DNA of 64,000 nucleotides from an uncultured Eubacteriales bacterium (GCA_934647945.1 CAKUFK010000002.1:1-64000), one strand, 5' to 3'. Counted from the first letter of the stretch, positions 32,933-42,099 are shown. Numbers and translations: made by a program. The notes: generated by a model not told the origin, from the letters alone.

Positions 32933-33655
32933 ATGTTTTCATTAACACAGACGACTTCAGTGATCGCCGGCCCCTGTTCAATCGAAAGTAGAGAACAGAT
33001 GGAGCAAGTGGCAAAATCACTTGTTCGCTGTCATATTCCATTTATTAGGGGAGGTGCTTATAAACCACGGACATCCCCCTATTCCTTTCAGGGATTAGGA
33101 ATCGAAGGACTGAAAATACTATCAGAAATCGGCCGTCAGTATGGGCTGCTGACAGTATCGGAAATTCTTGATCCGCGTGATGTGGAACTGGGGGTAAAAT
33201 ATCTCGATCTTATCCAGATAGGTTCTAGGAATATGAGTAATTTCTCATTATTGAAAGAAGTGGGAAAGACAAAAAAACCGGTTTTATTAAAACGCGGTTA
33301 TATGTCGACCGTTTCGGAATTTCTCCATGCAGCCGAGTACATCGTATCAGAAGGCAATACCAGTTTAATTATGTGTGAAAGAGGGATTCGTTCTTTTGAA
33401 AACTCAACAAGAAATATATTGGATATAGCAGGTATTGCGCTCATCCAAAAAGAAACGTCGCTTCCGGTCGTTGTGGATTTAAGTCACTCGCTTGGTCGAA
33501 AAGATATCTTGCCTCCCGTGGCAAAGGCTGTGCTGGCTATGGGGATTGACGGAATTATGCTGGAGGTTCACCCACAGCCTGAATATGCTTTAAGCGATCA
33601 ACAGCAGCAACTGAATTTGGATGAATTGGACGATTTTTTGCAAGCTCTTTATTGA
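32933..33655 (+). CDS. 3-deoxy-7-phosphoheptulonate synthase, N-terminally short
   Basis: 240 residues of the DAHP synthase (AroA type I-beta/KDO8PS fold) barrel: VIAGPCSIES, RGGAYKPRTSPYSFQGLG, LIQIGSRNMSNF, KPVLLKRGY, MCERGIRSFE, VVDLSHSLGRKD and GIMLEVHPQPEYALSDQQQQ are all present. It catalyses phosphoenolpyruvate plus erythrose-4-phosphate condensation, first step of the shikimate pathway. The usual N-terminal regulatory domain of about 70-90 residues is missing: the barrel begins directly at the start. Neither this ATG nor a TTG at 32888 has a ribosome site, so the 5' end may have been lost to rearrangement. Confidence 0.75.
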   Translation: MFSLTQTTSVIAGPCSIESREQMEQVAKSLVRCHIPFIRGGAYKPRTSPYSFQGLGIEGLKILSEIGRQYGLLTVSEILDPRDVELGVKYLDLIQIGSRNMSNFSLLKEVGKTKKPVLLKRGYMSTVSEFLHAAEYIVSEGNTSLIMCERGIRSFENSTRNILDIAGIALIQKETSLPVVVDLSHSLGRKDILPPVAKAVLAMGIDGIMLEVHPQPEYALSDQQQQLNLDELDDFLQALY

Positions 33656-34122
33656 AATTAAGCGAATTAATCGCGAATAAGGGGGTTCATCTGCTCCTTG
33701 ATTATTTCCTCGTTCAGTTGTTCAATCCTTTCGGACATGGTTTGCTGTCTCTTTTCAGAATGGTGTCTCGCAACTTCATTCTATCAGGGATCTGTAATAC
33801 ATGTCTCTTTTTATCTTTTTTTCGATGTGCGCATTTTATTGTATTTTATCTGCTTTATTTTTCATCTTTTGTTGTACCTATAAAAGTTGCTCTTCCGCGC
33901 TTGCCGAGAGCGGTATTATGACGAAGTTTTATGGGAGCAACAGGATGACTACCGCTTGGTAAAAGGAAAGTGCGGCTTGGTATTTGCAGTTCCCAGTGAT
34001 GTGTGCTAAACTTTTATTGTCATTCGGCATCTGAATACTCACCTTTCGGCATGTTATCCTATCGTGTTTGCCCCGAAGTTATTCTACGGATAAAACAAAG
34101 CATAAGCAGGAAGACTTCCAAG
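33656..34122. other. Gene-free stretch in the AT-rich island
   Basis: No convincing coding region. Short open frames (for example near 33910-34005, ending KCGLVFAVPSDVC) have no start or ribosome site and look like decayed sequence. Confidence 0.3.
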
Positions 34123-34172
34123 TATATACCGGTCTAAATGCAATTTATAATTGACATTTAGACCGGTATATA
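34123..34172. promoter_or_regulatory. Perfect 18-bp inverted repeat over an HTH-gene promoter
   Basis: TATATACCGGTCTAAATG (34123-34140) and its exact complement (34155-34172), separated by 14 nt. The right arm covers the end of the -35 and the spacer of the promoter at 34151. It is a likely autoregulatory operator for the small XRE protein at 34201. Confidence 0.65.
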
Positions 34173-34179
34173 TTATACT
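34151..34179 (+). promoter_or_regulatory. Promoter of the XRE/membrane-protein pair
   Basis: TTGACA (34151-34156), 17-nt spacer, TATACT (34174-34179), 21 nt before the GTG start. Confidence 0.75.
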
Positions 34180-34200
34180 GGAAATAGTGGTGATGATGAA

Positions 34201-34395
34201 GTGATAAATAAGCGAATGAAAATAGCTCGAATTGAATGTAGCCTTTCTCAGGCAGAATTAGCCAAAGCCGTTAACGTTACTCGTCAAACAATCAGCTTAA
34301 TAGAATCCGGCGATTACAATCCTTCCTTACGTTTATGTATCGCAATATGCAAAGCTATGAATAAAACTTTAAATGATTTGTTTTGGGAGGAATAA
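34201..34395 (+). CDS. Small XRE-family transcriptional regulator
   Basis: 64 residues, essentially one Cro/CI helix-turn-helix: MKIARIECSLSQAELAKAV, NVTRQTISLIESGDYNPSLR, LCIAICKAMNKTLNDLFW. Such stand-alone regulators (YgzD/Xre-like) usually control the membrane protein encoded next to them. It starts at a GTG, 21 nt after the -10 element, and its stop lies 3 nt before the next ATG. Confidence 0.85.
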   Translation: MINKRMKIARIECSLSQAELAKAVNVTRQTISLIESGDYNPSLRLCIAICKAMNKTLNDLFWEE

Positions 34396-34397
34396 TT

Positions 34398-34889
34398 ATG
34401 AAGGAGAATTTGTTTAGAGCCATAATAGATAATAATTATAAAGGGGACGAACGCCAGATAGGAATAAGGAATAAGGTCTATGTATGGGGATTTATTGGCC
34501 TATGTTTAGGTTTGCTGATATATTTGTATATCGATAATATAATTTCGGCCGTTTCTGAATTTCATTTGTCAGATTTACCATTTTCACTGTTTGAACAAAT
34601 TACCTTCCTCATAAGTTTATGCTGTACTATTATGGTATTTGTTCTGTGCAAAAAAGGAGCGTTCTTCGGTTATTCTAATGGGTTGCTAATAGTTGGAAGC
34701 ATCGTTTTGTTTCCTTTGGGTATCACAGATATTACTCATTTAATCACTTTTGAAATCTTTAATATACCGGCCTACTGTAGTGATCTGCAATTTCAAATAT
34801 TAAACATCGCCATTAACGCTGTTTTACCTGTGACATTGATAATCATTATGTTTTTTCTATTGAATCGAATCTATATCCATAATAGGTGA
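34398..34889 (+). CDS. Hypothetical four-helix membrane protein
   Basis: 163 residues. A short polar N-terminus (NLFRAIIDNNYKGDERQIGI) precedes about four transmembrane helices (VYVWGFIGLCLGLLIYLYI, FLISLCCTIMVFVL, LLIVGSIVLFPLG, VLPVTLIIIMFFLL). The N-terminal DERQ pattern followed by helices is typical of clostridial membrane proteins paired with small XRE regulators (DUF2178/DUF3796/DUF6773-like). Function unknown. Ribosome site GGGAGGAA; co-transcribed with the regulator. Confidence 0.65.
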   Translation: MKENLFRAIIDNNYKGDERQIGIRNKVYVWGFIGLCLGLLIYLYIDNIISAVSEFHLSDLPFSLFEQITFLISLCCTIMVFVLCKKGAFFGYSNGLLIVGSIVLFPLGITDITHLITFEIFNIPAYCSDLQFQILNIAINAVLPVTLIIIMFFLLNRIYIHNR

Positions 34890-35772
34890 TCCTTGATATT
34901 TACGTCAATGGTTAACCTCACATTACAATTCTACAGCGAAGTGCGTCCCGTATATTTGCGGGGCGGCATTTTACTTGTCGCTTAAGCAAGAGCCTCCTGG
35001 TGAACCAGGGGTATATTTTGTGGATACGGTAGAAAAAACGCGAAGATGATTGAGGGGTACACTCAAAACCAGCTAGAGGAAGATTGAGCAAGTGACCAGA
35101 CCACACTCAAGGAGTACATAGACCCGTTAAGAGGAAGTAGGCAAAAAGAAAACAGCCGCTTTTAGCGGCTGCCTGTGATAGTGATGCGATGACAAACCCT
35201 CAGTACCCCTTCCAGGGGTCCGCAAGTTCTGACCCTTCCGGGGGCTGTGCAAACCACTAGTTTTCTAGTGGTTTTGATTGTACAGTTAAACCCTGAGCTT
35301 GGATTCAGCCGGTTGCCCGGCGGGAGGAATGAGGTTTGGAAGGGAATCCCTTTGTCGGAGACCGTCTGTGATGGAGGCCGCTCAAACCGCACTTTCAAGC
35401 TGTGCCGGGACTGCCCCTGGAGGGGATGCTGTCAGGACGGGAAATAGGCTCCTGTTCCGCATACGGAGGATTTCCCTGCAATCCCCTTGACACATATAGG
35501 AAGCACTATCAATCGATACAACCAAATACAGGAGGATTTGTAAGTGGCAGGGGAAAACCTCTGCCCCTTTTTTATGATATATGATCATAATCCACGACAA
35601 TACATAAGAGGCTGGGCTACGGGGATGAGAGCGCAAAAGTATCTGGCATCCCGTCAAACAGAAAGATATCAAACCATAAAAAAGATGTTTCTGTATGTCC
35701 GCGCATAAGAAGGCAATTCTGCCGAAAAGAGCACATAGACAAGGGTATAGAACGGATATAGATAAAAATTTA
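34890..35772. other. Gene-free stretch with degraded sequence and hairpins
   Basis: About 880 nt without a supportable gene. Short frames near 34985-35150 (for example EGYTQNQLEED) look like relics of a mobile-element protein but cannot be assigned. Two clear hairpins stand out: CAGCCGC-n5-GCGGCTG (35153-35171) and AACCACTAG-TTTT-CTAGTGGTT (35252-35273), both terminator-like. Composition shifts gradually toward the GC-rich backbone. Confidence 0.4.
35252..35273. terminator. Perfect 9-bp hairpin, possible terminator
   Basis: AACCACTAG-TTTT-CTAGTGGTT with TT following on the plus strand and A-rich flanks. No gene directly upstream was recognised. Confidence 0.4.
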
Positions 35773-35800
35773 TTGACAAACAATAAATATGTGCTAATAT
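35773..35800 (+). promoter_or_regulatory. Promoter of the DUF4173 gene with a small inverted repeat
   Basis: TTGACA (35773-35778), 16-nt spacer, TAATAT (35795-35800). An inverted repeat TTATTG-n5-CAATAA overlaps the -35 and could be an operator. The leader to the ATG at 35928 is about 120 nt. Confidence 0.5.
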
Positions 35801-35927
35801 ATGGTTATATTTGAAAGGGGGCGGATACACAATACAGAGCCGCTATAGAGTGTATTTGGAGCGGAATTTGAGATAGAAAGACAGAGGCGTCCGACCTGTA
35901 ACTCAGAATCAGAAAGAGGGATATGAA

Positions 35928-37574
35928 ATGGGATATCCAAATCCGGGACCGGTGCAGGGATATTGGGGAGCGGGTTCTTCGAACCCTTATCCCTATCAGA
36001 ATCCATATGCCGTTCCGTTCGACCGCGTTTATCCGGAGAAGCCGCGGGTGCCGCTGCAAAAGCGGGACATGGTCTTTTTCGCCTTGTTTGCCGCCGCTAC
36101 ATTTTTGTTTATGGATTTTGCCGTGTTCGGCGGGTTTGCCCTCGGGTTTTCCATCGCTTACGTTGTCCTTTTTGTACTGACCACCCTCTATTTGTCCGTC
36201 CGGGAGACGAAAAAATCCGCTTTCGGCATCGTCTGCGGGCTTCTGTCCCTGGCTGGCTGTGTGGTTCCAGCCCTGGCCCGGGATCTGCTCATCAATACGT
36301 TGGACCTGTTCCTGACGGCGTTCCTGTATTCCCTTTATGTGGGAGGGCTGTGCGGCGGTCTGACCGGTGGCGATGCCCTCGCCAAGGTGGCGACATGGTG
36401 GAAGAATACGGTGGTTGCGCCCTTCCGGCATGTAGCCGAGCCCTTCCGTTCGATGGCCGGGGAATCCCGGAAATCGCCTCATTTTGGGCAAGCGCTGCTC
36501 GGCCTGCTCCTGGCGCTGCCGGTGTTGTTCCTGGTGGTGCCCCTTCTCATGCAGGCCGACGCCGCTTACGAATCGATGATGACCGGCATCCTGGACCATC
36601 TGGGCGGCCTGGTTTTCCGTCTGGTGCTGACGGTATTGACGGCGCCGCTGCTGGTTTCGCTGCTGTTTTCTTATCGGAAACGCCTGGAGCCTCCATGTGC
36701 CGACAGCCGCAGGGAACGCCTGCAGGTGGCGGGGACGCCCTTTTTCATCGCGCTCCTGTCCTGCGTCTCCCTGTTTTATCTCAGCTACCTGTTTTCGCAG
36801 CTCGCCTATTTCTTCAGCGCGTTTTCCGGGATGCTTCCGGAAGGACAGGGGTTCACCTCTGCGGCGTATGCCCGGCGGGGCTTTTTTGAACTGACCGCCA
36901 TCGCGGCGGTCAATATCCTGCTGCTCCTTCTCGTCCTGCTGTTGGCGAAACGCGGGCCAACCGGCCGGATTTCGCCGGGAGTCAAGGCCCTTTCCCTCTT
37001 TATCGGCGTGTTCACGCTGCTGCTGGGGGCGACGGCGTTTTCCAAGATGGTGCTCTATATCCGCCTGTACGGCATGACGCGCCTGCGGGTGCTGACATCG
37101 GTGTTCATGATCGGCCTGTCCGTCCTCATGGTGTCGGTGCTGTTCCGCCTGTTCATCGGCCGTTTCCCCTTCTTGAGGGTGGCGGTGGCCGTATCCGCCG
37201 TCCTGTTATTGTCTGTGGGCTTCGCCGACGTGGACCGCTTTGTCGCCGGCTACAACGTCCAGGCCTACCGGGACGGGAACCTTCCGGAGGTCGATGTCGA
37301 GCATCTGGGCTCCCTGTCGGTCTCGGCGGTGCCGGAGGTGGCCCGGCTGCTGGACGATGCGGATCCTACGGTGGCCGAGAGTGCGCGGAAGGTCATGGAG
37401 CGTTGGTTTATCCGGATGGCGGGTCCGGAATTCCACGTCGAAGGCGGTGTGGTGGTGGACGAGCGCGGTTTTTCGCTTCGCCGCTTCAACCTGGCTCAGG
37501 AACGGGCGTACGATTGCCTGCGGCAGCAGTATCCCCGGTACAGCAGCGTTTCAGAAGAGGAAGCCGGCCGCTGA
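35928..37574 (+). CDS. DUF4173/DUF4153-family membrane protein
   Basis: 548 residues. A Pro/Tyr-rich cytoplasmic N-terminus (NPGPVQGYWG, NPYPYQNPYA) of about 45 residues is followed by some ten or more transmembrane helices and a C-terminal soluble segment starting VDRFVAGYNVQAYRDG, where the YN-x-x-x-Y motif is characteristic of DUF4173 proteins. The residues after it (AVPEVARLLDDADPTVAESA) resemble a HEAT-like helical repeat. Function unknown. High-GC codon use marks the return to the chromosomal backbone after the AT-rich island. Confidence 0.75.
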   Translation: MGYPNPGPVQGYWGAGSSNPYPYQNPYAVPFDRVYPEKPRVPLQKRDMVFFALFAAATFLFMDFAVFGGFALGFSIAYVVLFVLTTLYLSVRETKKSAFGIVCGLLSLAGCVVPALARDLLINTLDLFLTAFLYSLYVGGLCGGLTGGDALAKVATWWKNTVVAPFRHVAEPFRSMAGESRKSPHFGQALLGLLLALPVLFLVVPLLMQADAAYESMMTGILDHLGGLVFRLVLTVLTAPLLVSLLFSYRKRLEPPCADSRRERLQVAGTPFFIALLSCVSLFYLSYLFSQLAYFFSAFSGMLPEGQGFTSAAYARRGFFELTAIAAVNILLLLLVLLLAKRGPTGRISPGVKALSLFIGVFTLLLGATAFSKMVLYIRLYGMTRLRVLTSVFMIGLSVLMVSVLFRLFIGRFPFLRVAVAVSAVLLLSVGFADVDRFVAGYNVQAYRDGNLPEVDVEHLGSLSVSAVPEVARLLDDADPTVAESARKVMERWFIRMAGPEFHVEGGVVVDERGFSLRRFNLAQERAYDCLRQQYPRYSSVSEEEAGR

Positions 37575-37683
37575 ATGGGCGGTCTATCCTCTCCATATTC
37601 CAATATACAAAGGATTGCCTTTTCCCTTCATTTGGTTTATGATAGGGAATAGGCAATTTTTTGTCAGAAAGTGGGGGAAAAGG

Positions 37684-40600
37684 ATGTTTTTGGCGGATTT
37701 GCATATCCATTCCCGTTATTCCCGCGCGACCAGCCGGGATTGTGTGCCGGAGCATCTGGAAGCATGGGCGCGGCGCAAGGGGCTCGACGTGATCGGGACG
37801 GGGGACTTCACCCATCCGGCCTGGCGGGATGAGCTGCGGGAGAAGCTGGAGCCCGCCGAGGACGGCCTGTATACGCTCAAGGACCCTCTCCGTCTGCCCT
37901 GTGAGACGGACGGGACGGTGGCGCGGCCCCGGTTCATCGTCACGGGGGAGATCAGCTCGATTTACAAAAAGAACGGCCGGGTCCGCAAGGTACACAACCT
38001 GCTCCTGCTTCCCGGACTCGAGCAGGCGGAACGCCTTGCCAAGAGGCTGGAGGAGGTCGGGAACCTGCATTCCGACGGCCGTCCCATCCTGGGCCTGGAC
38101 AGCCGGGATCTGCTCGAAATCACACTGGAAACCTGTCCCGGCGCCGTGTTTATCCCCGCTCATATCTGGACGCCGCATTTTTCCCTGTTCGGGGCCTATT
38201 CGGGCTTCGACGACATCCGGGAGTGCTTTGAGGATTTGACGCCCCATATCCACGCGTTGGAAACGGGCCTATCCTCCGATCCTCCTATGAACTGGCGCCT
38301 TTCCGCGCTGGACGGGTATACGCTGGTCTCGAATTCCGACGCGCATTCGCCTGCCAAGCTGGGACGGGAGGCCAATCTTTTCGGGACGGAGCTGTCCTTT
38401 CCGGCCATGGCGAGAGCGTTGGAGACGCCCGGCGACCTTGGATTTCAGGGAACCGTCGAGTTTTTCCCCGAGGAAGGCAAATACCATTTCGACGGACACC
38501 GCTCCTGCGGGCAATGTCTCAAGCCGGAGCAGACCGAACAGCTGGGGGGCAGATGCCCGGTCTGCGGCGGCCGGATCACGGTGGGGGTTCTCCATCGGGT
38601 GGAAGAACTGGCCGACCGGGAGGAAGGCTATCTTCCGGAGGCACGGCGGCACTATGAAAGTCTGGTGCCTCTGCCGGAAGTCATCGCCGCTTCCACTGGA
38701 CGCCCGGCCACGGGGAAAAAGGTCCAGGAGGCGTATATCGATCTGCTGCGGAAGCTTGGGCCGGAATTTTCTATCCTGCGTGAGATACCGCTCGATCTCG
38801 TCGAGCGGGCGGCCGGCCCCTGCGTGGCAGAGGGGATCCGCCGCCTGCGGGCGGGGAAGGTGGAGCTCCGTCCAGGCTACGACGGGGAATACGGGCAGGT
38901 CCGCCTCTTAGATCCGGAGGAAATTGAACGGTACGCGGGTCAGCTTTTTCTCTTTGAGGGCGGAGTGCGGCCGGCAGGGCGGGAAACCGGAAAAAAGCCT
39001 GGGAAGGTGAGCCGGAAAAAGGCCGGGACCCCGGCCGCAGTGGCTTTGGAGGACGCCCCCCATTATGGACTCAACGACGAGCAATGGACCGCCGCCTCGG
39101 CAAAAGAAGGCGCCGTGGCCGTCATCGCCGGCCCCGGAACCGGCAAGACCCGGACCCTGGTTTGCCGCATCGCCTATCTGGTGGAGGAGCGGGGCGTGGA
39201 TCCCGCCCATATCACCGCCGTCACCTTCACTAACAAAGCGGCGAGAGAAATGAAGGAACGGCTGCTGGCCCATTTTGGGGACAAACGGACAGTCAAGGCT
39301 ATGACGATCGGCACCTTTCACGCGATCTGCCTGAACCGCCTCTCGGAACGGAAGGAACCAGCGGCGGTTCTGGATCAGGAGGAGGCCGTGGCCATCGCGT
39401 TGGAGATCCTGGACGAATTGGGGCTGAAGCTCTCGGTGCGGGAGGCCCTCCAGGCGGTCTCGGCCCGAAAAAGCGGTTTGGATGGGTGGGAAAATGAGGG
39501 GAAGGCCGGGCCATATTCCCTTTTTTACGATGCCTATACGCAGCGGCTGCAGAATCTGTCGGTGCTGGATTTCGACGATCTGCTGCTTCGGGAGCTGCAG
39601 GCGCAGGAGGGGGGAACCGCTCCCAGCGGGTTCACCCATCTGCTCGTCGACGAATTCCAGGATATCAATCCCGTTCAGTTCCGGCTCATCCGGGCATGGA
39701 GCCGGGGAGGGGAGAGCCTCTTCGTCATCGGGGATCCGGATCAGGCGATTTATGGATTCCGTGGTTCCGACGCCCGCTGTTTCGACCGGCTGCGGGAGGA
39801 ACGGCCGGCGCTTAGGGAGATCACCCTTTTCCGGAACTATCGGTCCGCCCCGCCGATTATCGGCGCGGCGCTTCCGGTCCTGTCCCGCCTTCCGGGCGAG
39901 GCCCCTCCCCGTCTGGAGGCACAGCGCGGCGAGGGGGAACGGGTGCGGCTGCTGACGGCGTCCGATCCTTTTGACGAGGCGCTGTTCATCGCCAAAGAGA
40001 TCAACCGCCTGGTCGGCGGTATGGATATGCTCGAGGCCGGGATGGGCGGGTCCCGTCGTCCGGTCCGGCCTATGGACGCGGTAGGCTTCTCGGATATCGC
40101 GGTGCTGTATCGCACCCACCGCCAGGCAGAGCTCATCGAGCAGTGCCTGCGCAAGGAGTCGATCCCCTATGTGGTGGCCGGACGGGAGGACTTTCTCGCG
40201 GAGGAACCGGTCCGCGGTGTGCTGGCTTTTTTCCGCTTTTTGATTCGTCCGGAGGATTCCGTCTCGCTCCGTACCCTGCTGCGCGCCGCGGGCGTCCCGC
40301 GAACGGCGGAGGGCCTGGAAGCGTGTGCCGGGGGAAAGAAGCGGGCGGCTGACCTGGCGCAGCGTCTGGAATCTAGCAGGGGTGAGGGCGCGGCGGCACT
40401 GGCGGCCCGTCTGCGCGCCTATGCACCCCGCATCAGGCGGGAAAAGCCGGATATCCTGCTGGATGGGTATATCCGGGAGGTGTTTGTGCAAGGCACGGCT
40501 CCGGCTGCACGGGCCGCGCTGGACCGGCTGCTCGATATGGCGGTGCTGTATCCGGATATGGAGTCCTTCCTGCAGGATCTGGCGTTCGGGCAGGAAACCG

Positions 40601-40935
40601 ATGTGCGGCGCAGCGGGTCCCGCGCTTATCACGCGGATGCGGTTTCCCTGATGACTCTGCACGGGTCAAAAGGGTTGGAGTTTCCCGTCGTGCTTTTGTG
40701 CGGGGCGCGGCAGGGACTCATTCCGCTGACGATGCCCGGGCGGCCCTGTGACGAGGCGGAGGAACGGCGGCTGCTTTATGTGGGGATGACCCGGGCGAAG
40801 GAAGAGCTGCTGCTGCTGACCGGGGAGGAACCGTCGCCGTTTCTGCGGGATTTGCCGGGCGCGTTTCTCCGGAGAGAGAGCACGGCCGCTTTCCGGCCCG
40901 CCTATGCGGGCAAACAGATGAGTTTGTTTGACTGA
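37684..40935 (+). CDS. PHP-domain/zinc-ribbon/UvrD-like helicase fusion
   Basis: 1083 residues in three parts. Residues 1 to about 270: PHP phosphoesterase domain (FLADLHIHSRYSRATSRD, GTGDFTHP, IPAHIWTPHFSLFG, SNSDAHSPAKLGREAN) with the metal-binding His/Asp residues intact. About 275-295: zinc ribbon (CGQC and CPVC). From about 460: superfamily 1 helicase with Walker A AGPGTGKT (about 481-488), TFTNKAAREMKERL, DEFQD (656), GDPDQAIYGFRGS, and C-terminal VSLMTLHGSKGLEFP and LLYVGMTRAKEELLLL. The C-terminal MSLFD is a PCNA/beta-clamp-like tail. It suggests coupled unwinding and phosphoester cleavage in DNA repair. The ATG at 37684 is chosen because PHP proteins start just before the DLHxH motif. 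Confidence 0.9.
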   Translation: MFLADLHIHSRYSRATSRDCVPEHLEAWARRKGLDVIGTGDFTHPAWRDELREKLEPAEDGLYTLKDPLRLPCETDGTVARPRFIVTGEISSIYKKNGRVRKVHNLLLLPGLEQAERLAKRLEEVGNLHSDGRPILGLDSRDLLEITLETCPGAVFIPAHIWTPHFSLFGAYSGFDDIRECFEDLTPHIHALETGLSSDPPMNWRLSALDGYTLVSNSDAHSPAKLGREANLFGTELSFPAMARALETPGDLGFQGTVEFFPEEGKYHFDGHRSCGQCLKPEQTEQLGGRCPVCGGRITVGVLHRVEELADREEGYLPEARRHYESLVPLPEVIAASTGRPATGKKVQEAYIDLLRKLGPEFSILREIPLDLVERAAGPCVAEGIRRLRAGKVELRPGYDGEYGQVRLLDPEEIERYAGQLFLFEGGVRPAGRETGKKPGKVSRKKAGTPAAVALEDAPHYGLNDEQWTAASAKEGAVAVIAGPGTGKTRTLVCRIAYLVEERGVDPAHITAVTFTNKAAREMKERLLAHFGDKRTVKAMTIGTFHAICLNRLSERKEPAAVLDQEEAVAIALEILDELGLKLSVREALQAVSARKSGLDGWENEGKAGPYSLFYDAYTQRLQNLSVLDFDDLLLRELQAQEGGTAPSGFTHLLVDEFQDINPVQFRLIRAWSRGGESLFVIGDPDQAIYGFRGSDARCFDRLREERPALREITLFRNYRSAPPIIGAALPVLSRLPGEAPPRLEAQRGEGERVRLLTASDPFDEALFIAKEINRLVGGMDMLEAGMGGSRRPVRPMDAVGFSDIAVLYRTHRQAELIEQCLRKESIPYVVAGREDFLAEEPVRGVLAFFRFLIRPEDSVSLRTLLRAAGVPRTAEGLEACAGGKKRAADLAQRLESSRGEGAAALAARLRAYAPRIRREKPDILLDGYIREVFVQGTAPAARAALDRLLDMAVLYPDMESFLQDLAFGQETDVRRSGSRAYHADAVSLMTLHGSKGLEFPVVLLCGARQGLIPLTMPGRPCDEAEERRLLYVGMTRAKEELLLLTGEEPSPFLRDLPGAFLRRESTAAFRPAYAGKQMSLFD

Positions 40936-40940
40936 GGAAC

Positions 40941-40978
40941 AAACGCTCCGTCCCTCTTTTGGAAGGGACGGAGCGTTT
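40941..40978. terminator. Terminator between the helicase fusion and the alcohol dehydrogenase
   Basis: Perfect 15-bp stem AAACGCTCCGTCCCT and its complement, 8-nt loop; serves convergent genes. Confidence 0.75.
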
Positions 40979-40983
40979 ATGGT

Positions 40984-42099
40984 TTATAGGGCCCGAGCGG
41001 ATCCGGGGACCAGCAGTGTCTTAATGTTGCGGCCCGCCCGGATATCCGCAAACGCGTCGTTGACGCTGCCGACGGGATATTCCGTGACCAGCTCGTCGAT
41101 GACGGGCCAGAGATGGGGGTGGGCCTGCAGGAACCGCAGATACTCTTCGACATCCCGGTGGGAATATTGGGAAGAGCCGATGAGGTGCAGGGCGCGGAAC
41201 GTGATGAGCTGCGGTTCGATCGTAATGCCGCCGCGGTTGGAATATTGTCCGGGGATCAGGTAGACACCCCGGTTGCGGAGCATGGCAAGCCCCTGTGGAA
41301 CGGCGGCGGGATTGCCGCTCGCCTCGAAGACCAGATCGGCACCCATGCCGCCGTTCGAGGAGGCGACCGAAGCGGTGATTTCTTCTATATCCTGCCGGTC
41401 CAGGCTATAGACATCGGTCGCACCGAACCGTTTGGCCAGTGCGGCCCGCCGTGGATTTTCCCTGGCTGTGACGACCGCTATATGGGGAACTCCGGCCGCG
41501 GCCAGATACGCGACGGCGAAGAATCCTACTGGACCCAGCCCTTGTACCACTGCGGTGCCGGCAGATTCGATGCCGGCATTGGCCCTGTGCGCAAGCTCAA
41601 AGGCGTGGAGGGCCGTCGGACCCGCGCAGGCGCATACGCTGACGGTCTTGGGATCAAGGCTGTCAGGGATACGGATCAGGTTTTCGACCGGGGCAAAGCT
41701 TGCCTCGGCGTAACCGCCCCAAAAGTGGGGAGGCTGCTCGGGATCGCCCGCATTCGTCACCCCCATGTGGAGGCAGTTCGCGTCGTCTCCGCTTCGGCAG
41801 AGGGCACAGGAGCCGCAGGGACAAGCGATATCGACAATGACCGCATCTTTGGCACGGATACCGCTGCTTTTGCTGTCTTCGCTATGGATATCCCGTACCC
41901 GGCCCACGAATTCGTGGCCGATGATGGACGGAAATGCAGCCGGCAGCCGGCCGTCGTGGATATGGACGTCCGTGCCGCAGACGCCGCAGGCGATAAGGTC
42001 CAGGCGTACCGTCCCTTTTTCCGGTGGGAGCAGGGGATACTCGCGAATTTCAAACGGTTGCTGCGGCCCTTTGAACAGGGCGGCTTTCGCATGGGGCAT
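40984..42099 (-). CDS. Zinc-dependent alcohol/polyol dehydrogenase
   Basis: 371-residue medium-chain dehydrogenase. Catalytic zinc ligands: CGVCGTDVHIHDG near residue 32 and GHEFVGRV near 55. Structural zinc loop: CPCGSCALCRSGDDANC near 85. NAD-binding GLGPVGFFAVAYLAAAG near 180. It interconverts an alcohol and aldehyde/ketone. Third gene of the glycyl radical enzyme operon, 19 nt after the activase, so it probably processes the product (or precursor) of that enzyme. Ribosome site GAAGGAGGAC. Substrate not evident. Confidence 0.88.
   Translation of the reverse strand: MPHAKAALFKGPQQPFEIREYPLLPPEKGTVRLDLIACGVCGTDVHIHDGRLPAAFPSIIGHEFVGRVRDIHSEDSKSSGIRAKDAVIVDIACPCGSCALCRSGDDANCLHMGVTNAGDPEQPPHFWGGYAEASFAPVENLIRIPDSLDPKTVSVCACAGPTALHAFELAHRANAGIESAGTAVVQGLGPVGFFAVAYLAAAGVPHIAVVTARENPRRAALAKRFGATDVYSLDRQDIEEITASVASSNGGMGADLVFEASGNPAAVPQGLAMLRNRGVYLIPGQYSNRGGITIEPQLITFRALHLIGSSQYSHRDVEEYLRFLQAHPHLWPVIDELVTEYPVGSVNDAFADIRAGRNIKTLLVPGSARAL

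Noticed and set aside
33652..33921. 89-codon frame rich in Phe/Leu downstream of DAHP synthase
   Set aside because: Starts inside the preceding gene, no ribosome site, composition follows AT-rich noncoding sequence.
35162..35398. Minus-strand frame with a GRVRTCGPL-like string
   Set aside because: This string is a familiar artefact of spurious translations, lacks a ribosome site and lies among hairpins in a gene-free stretch.
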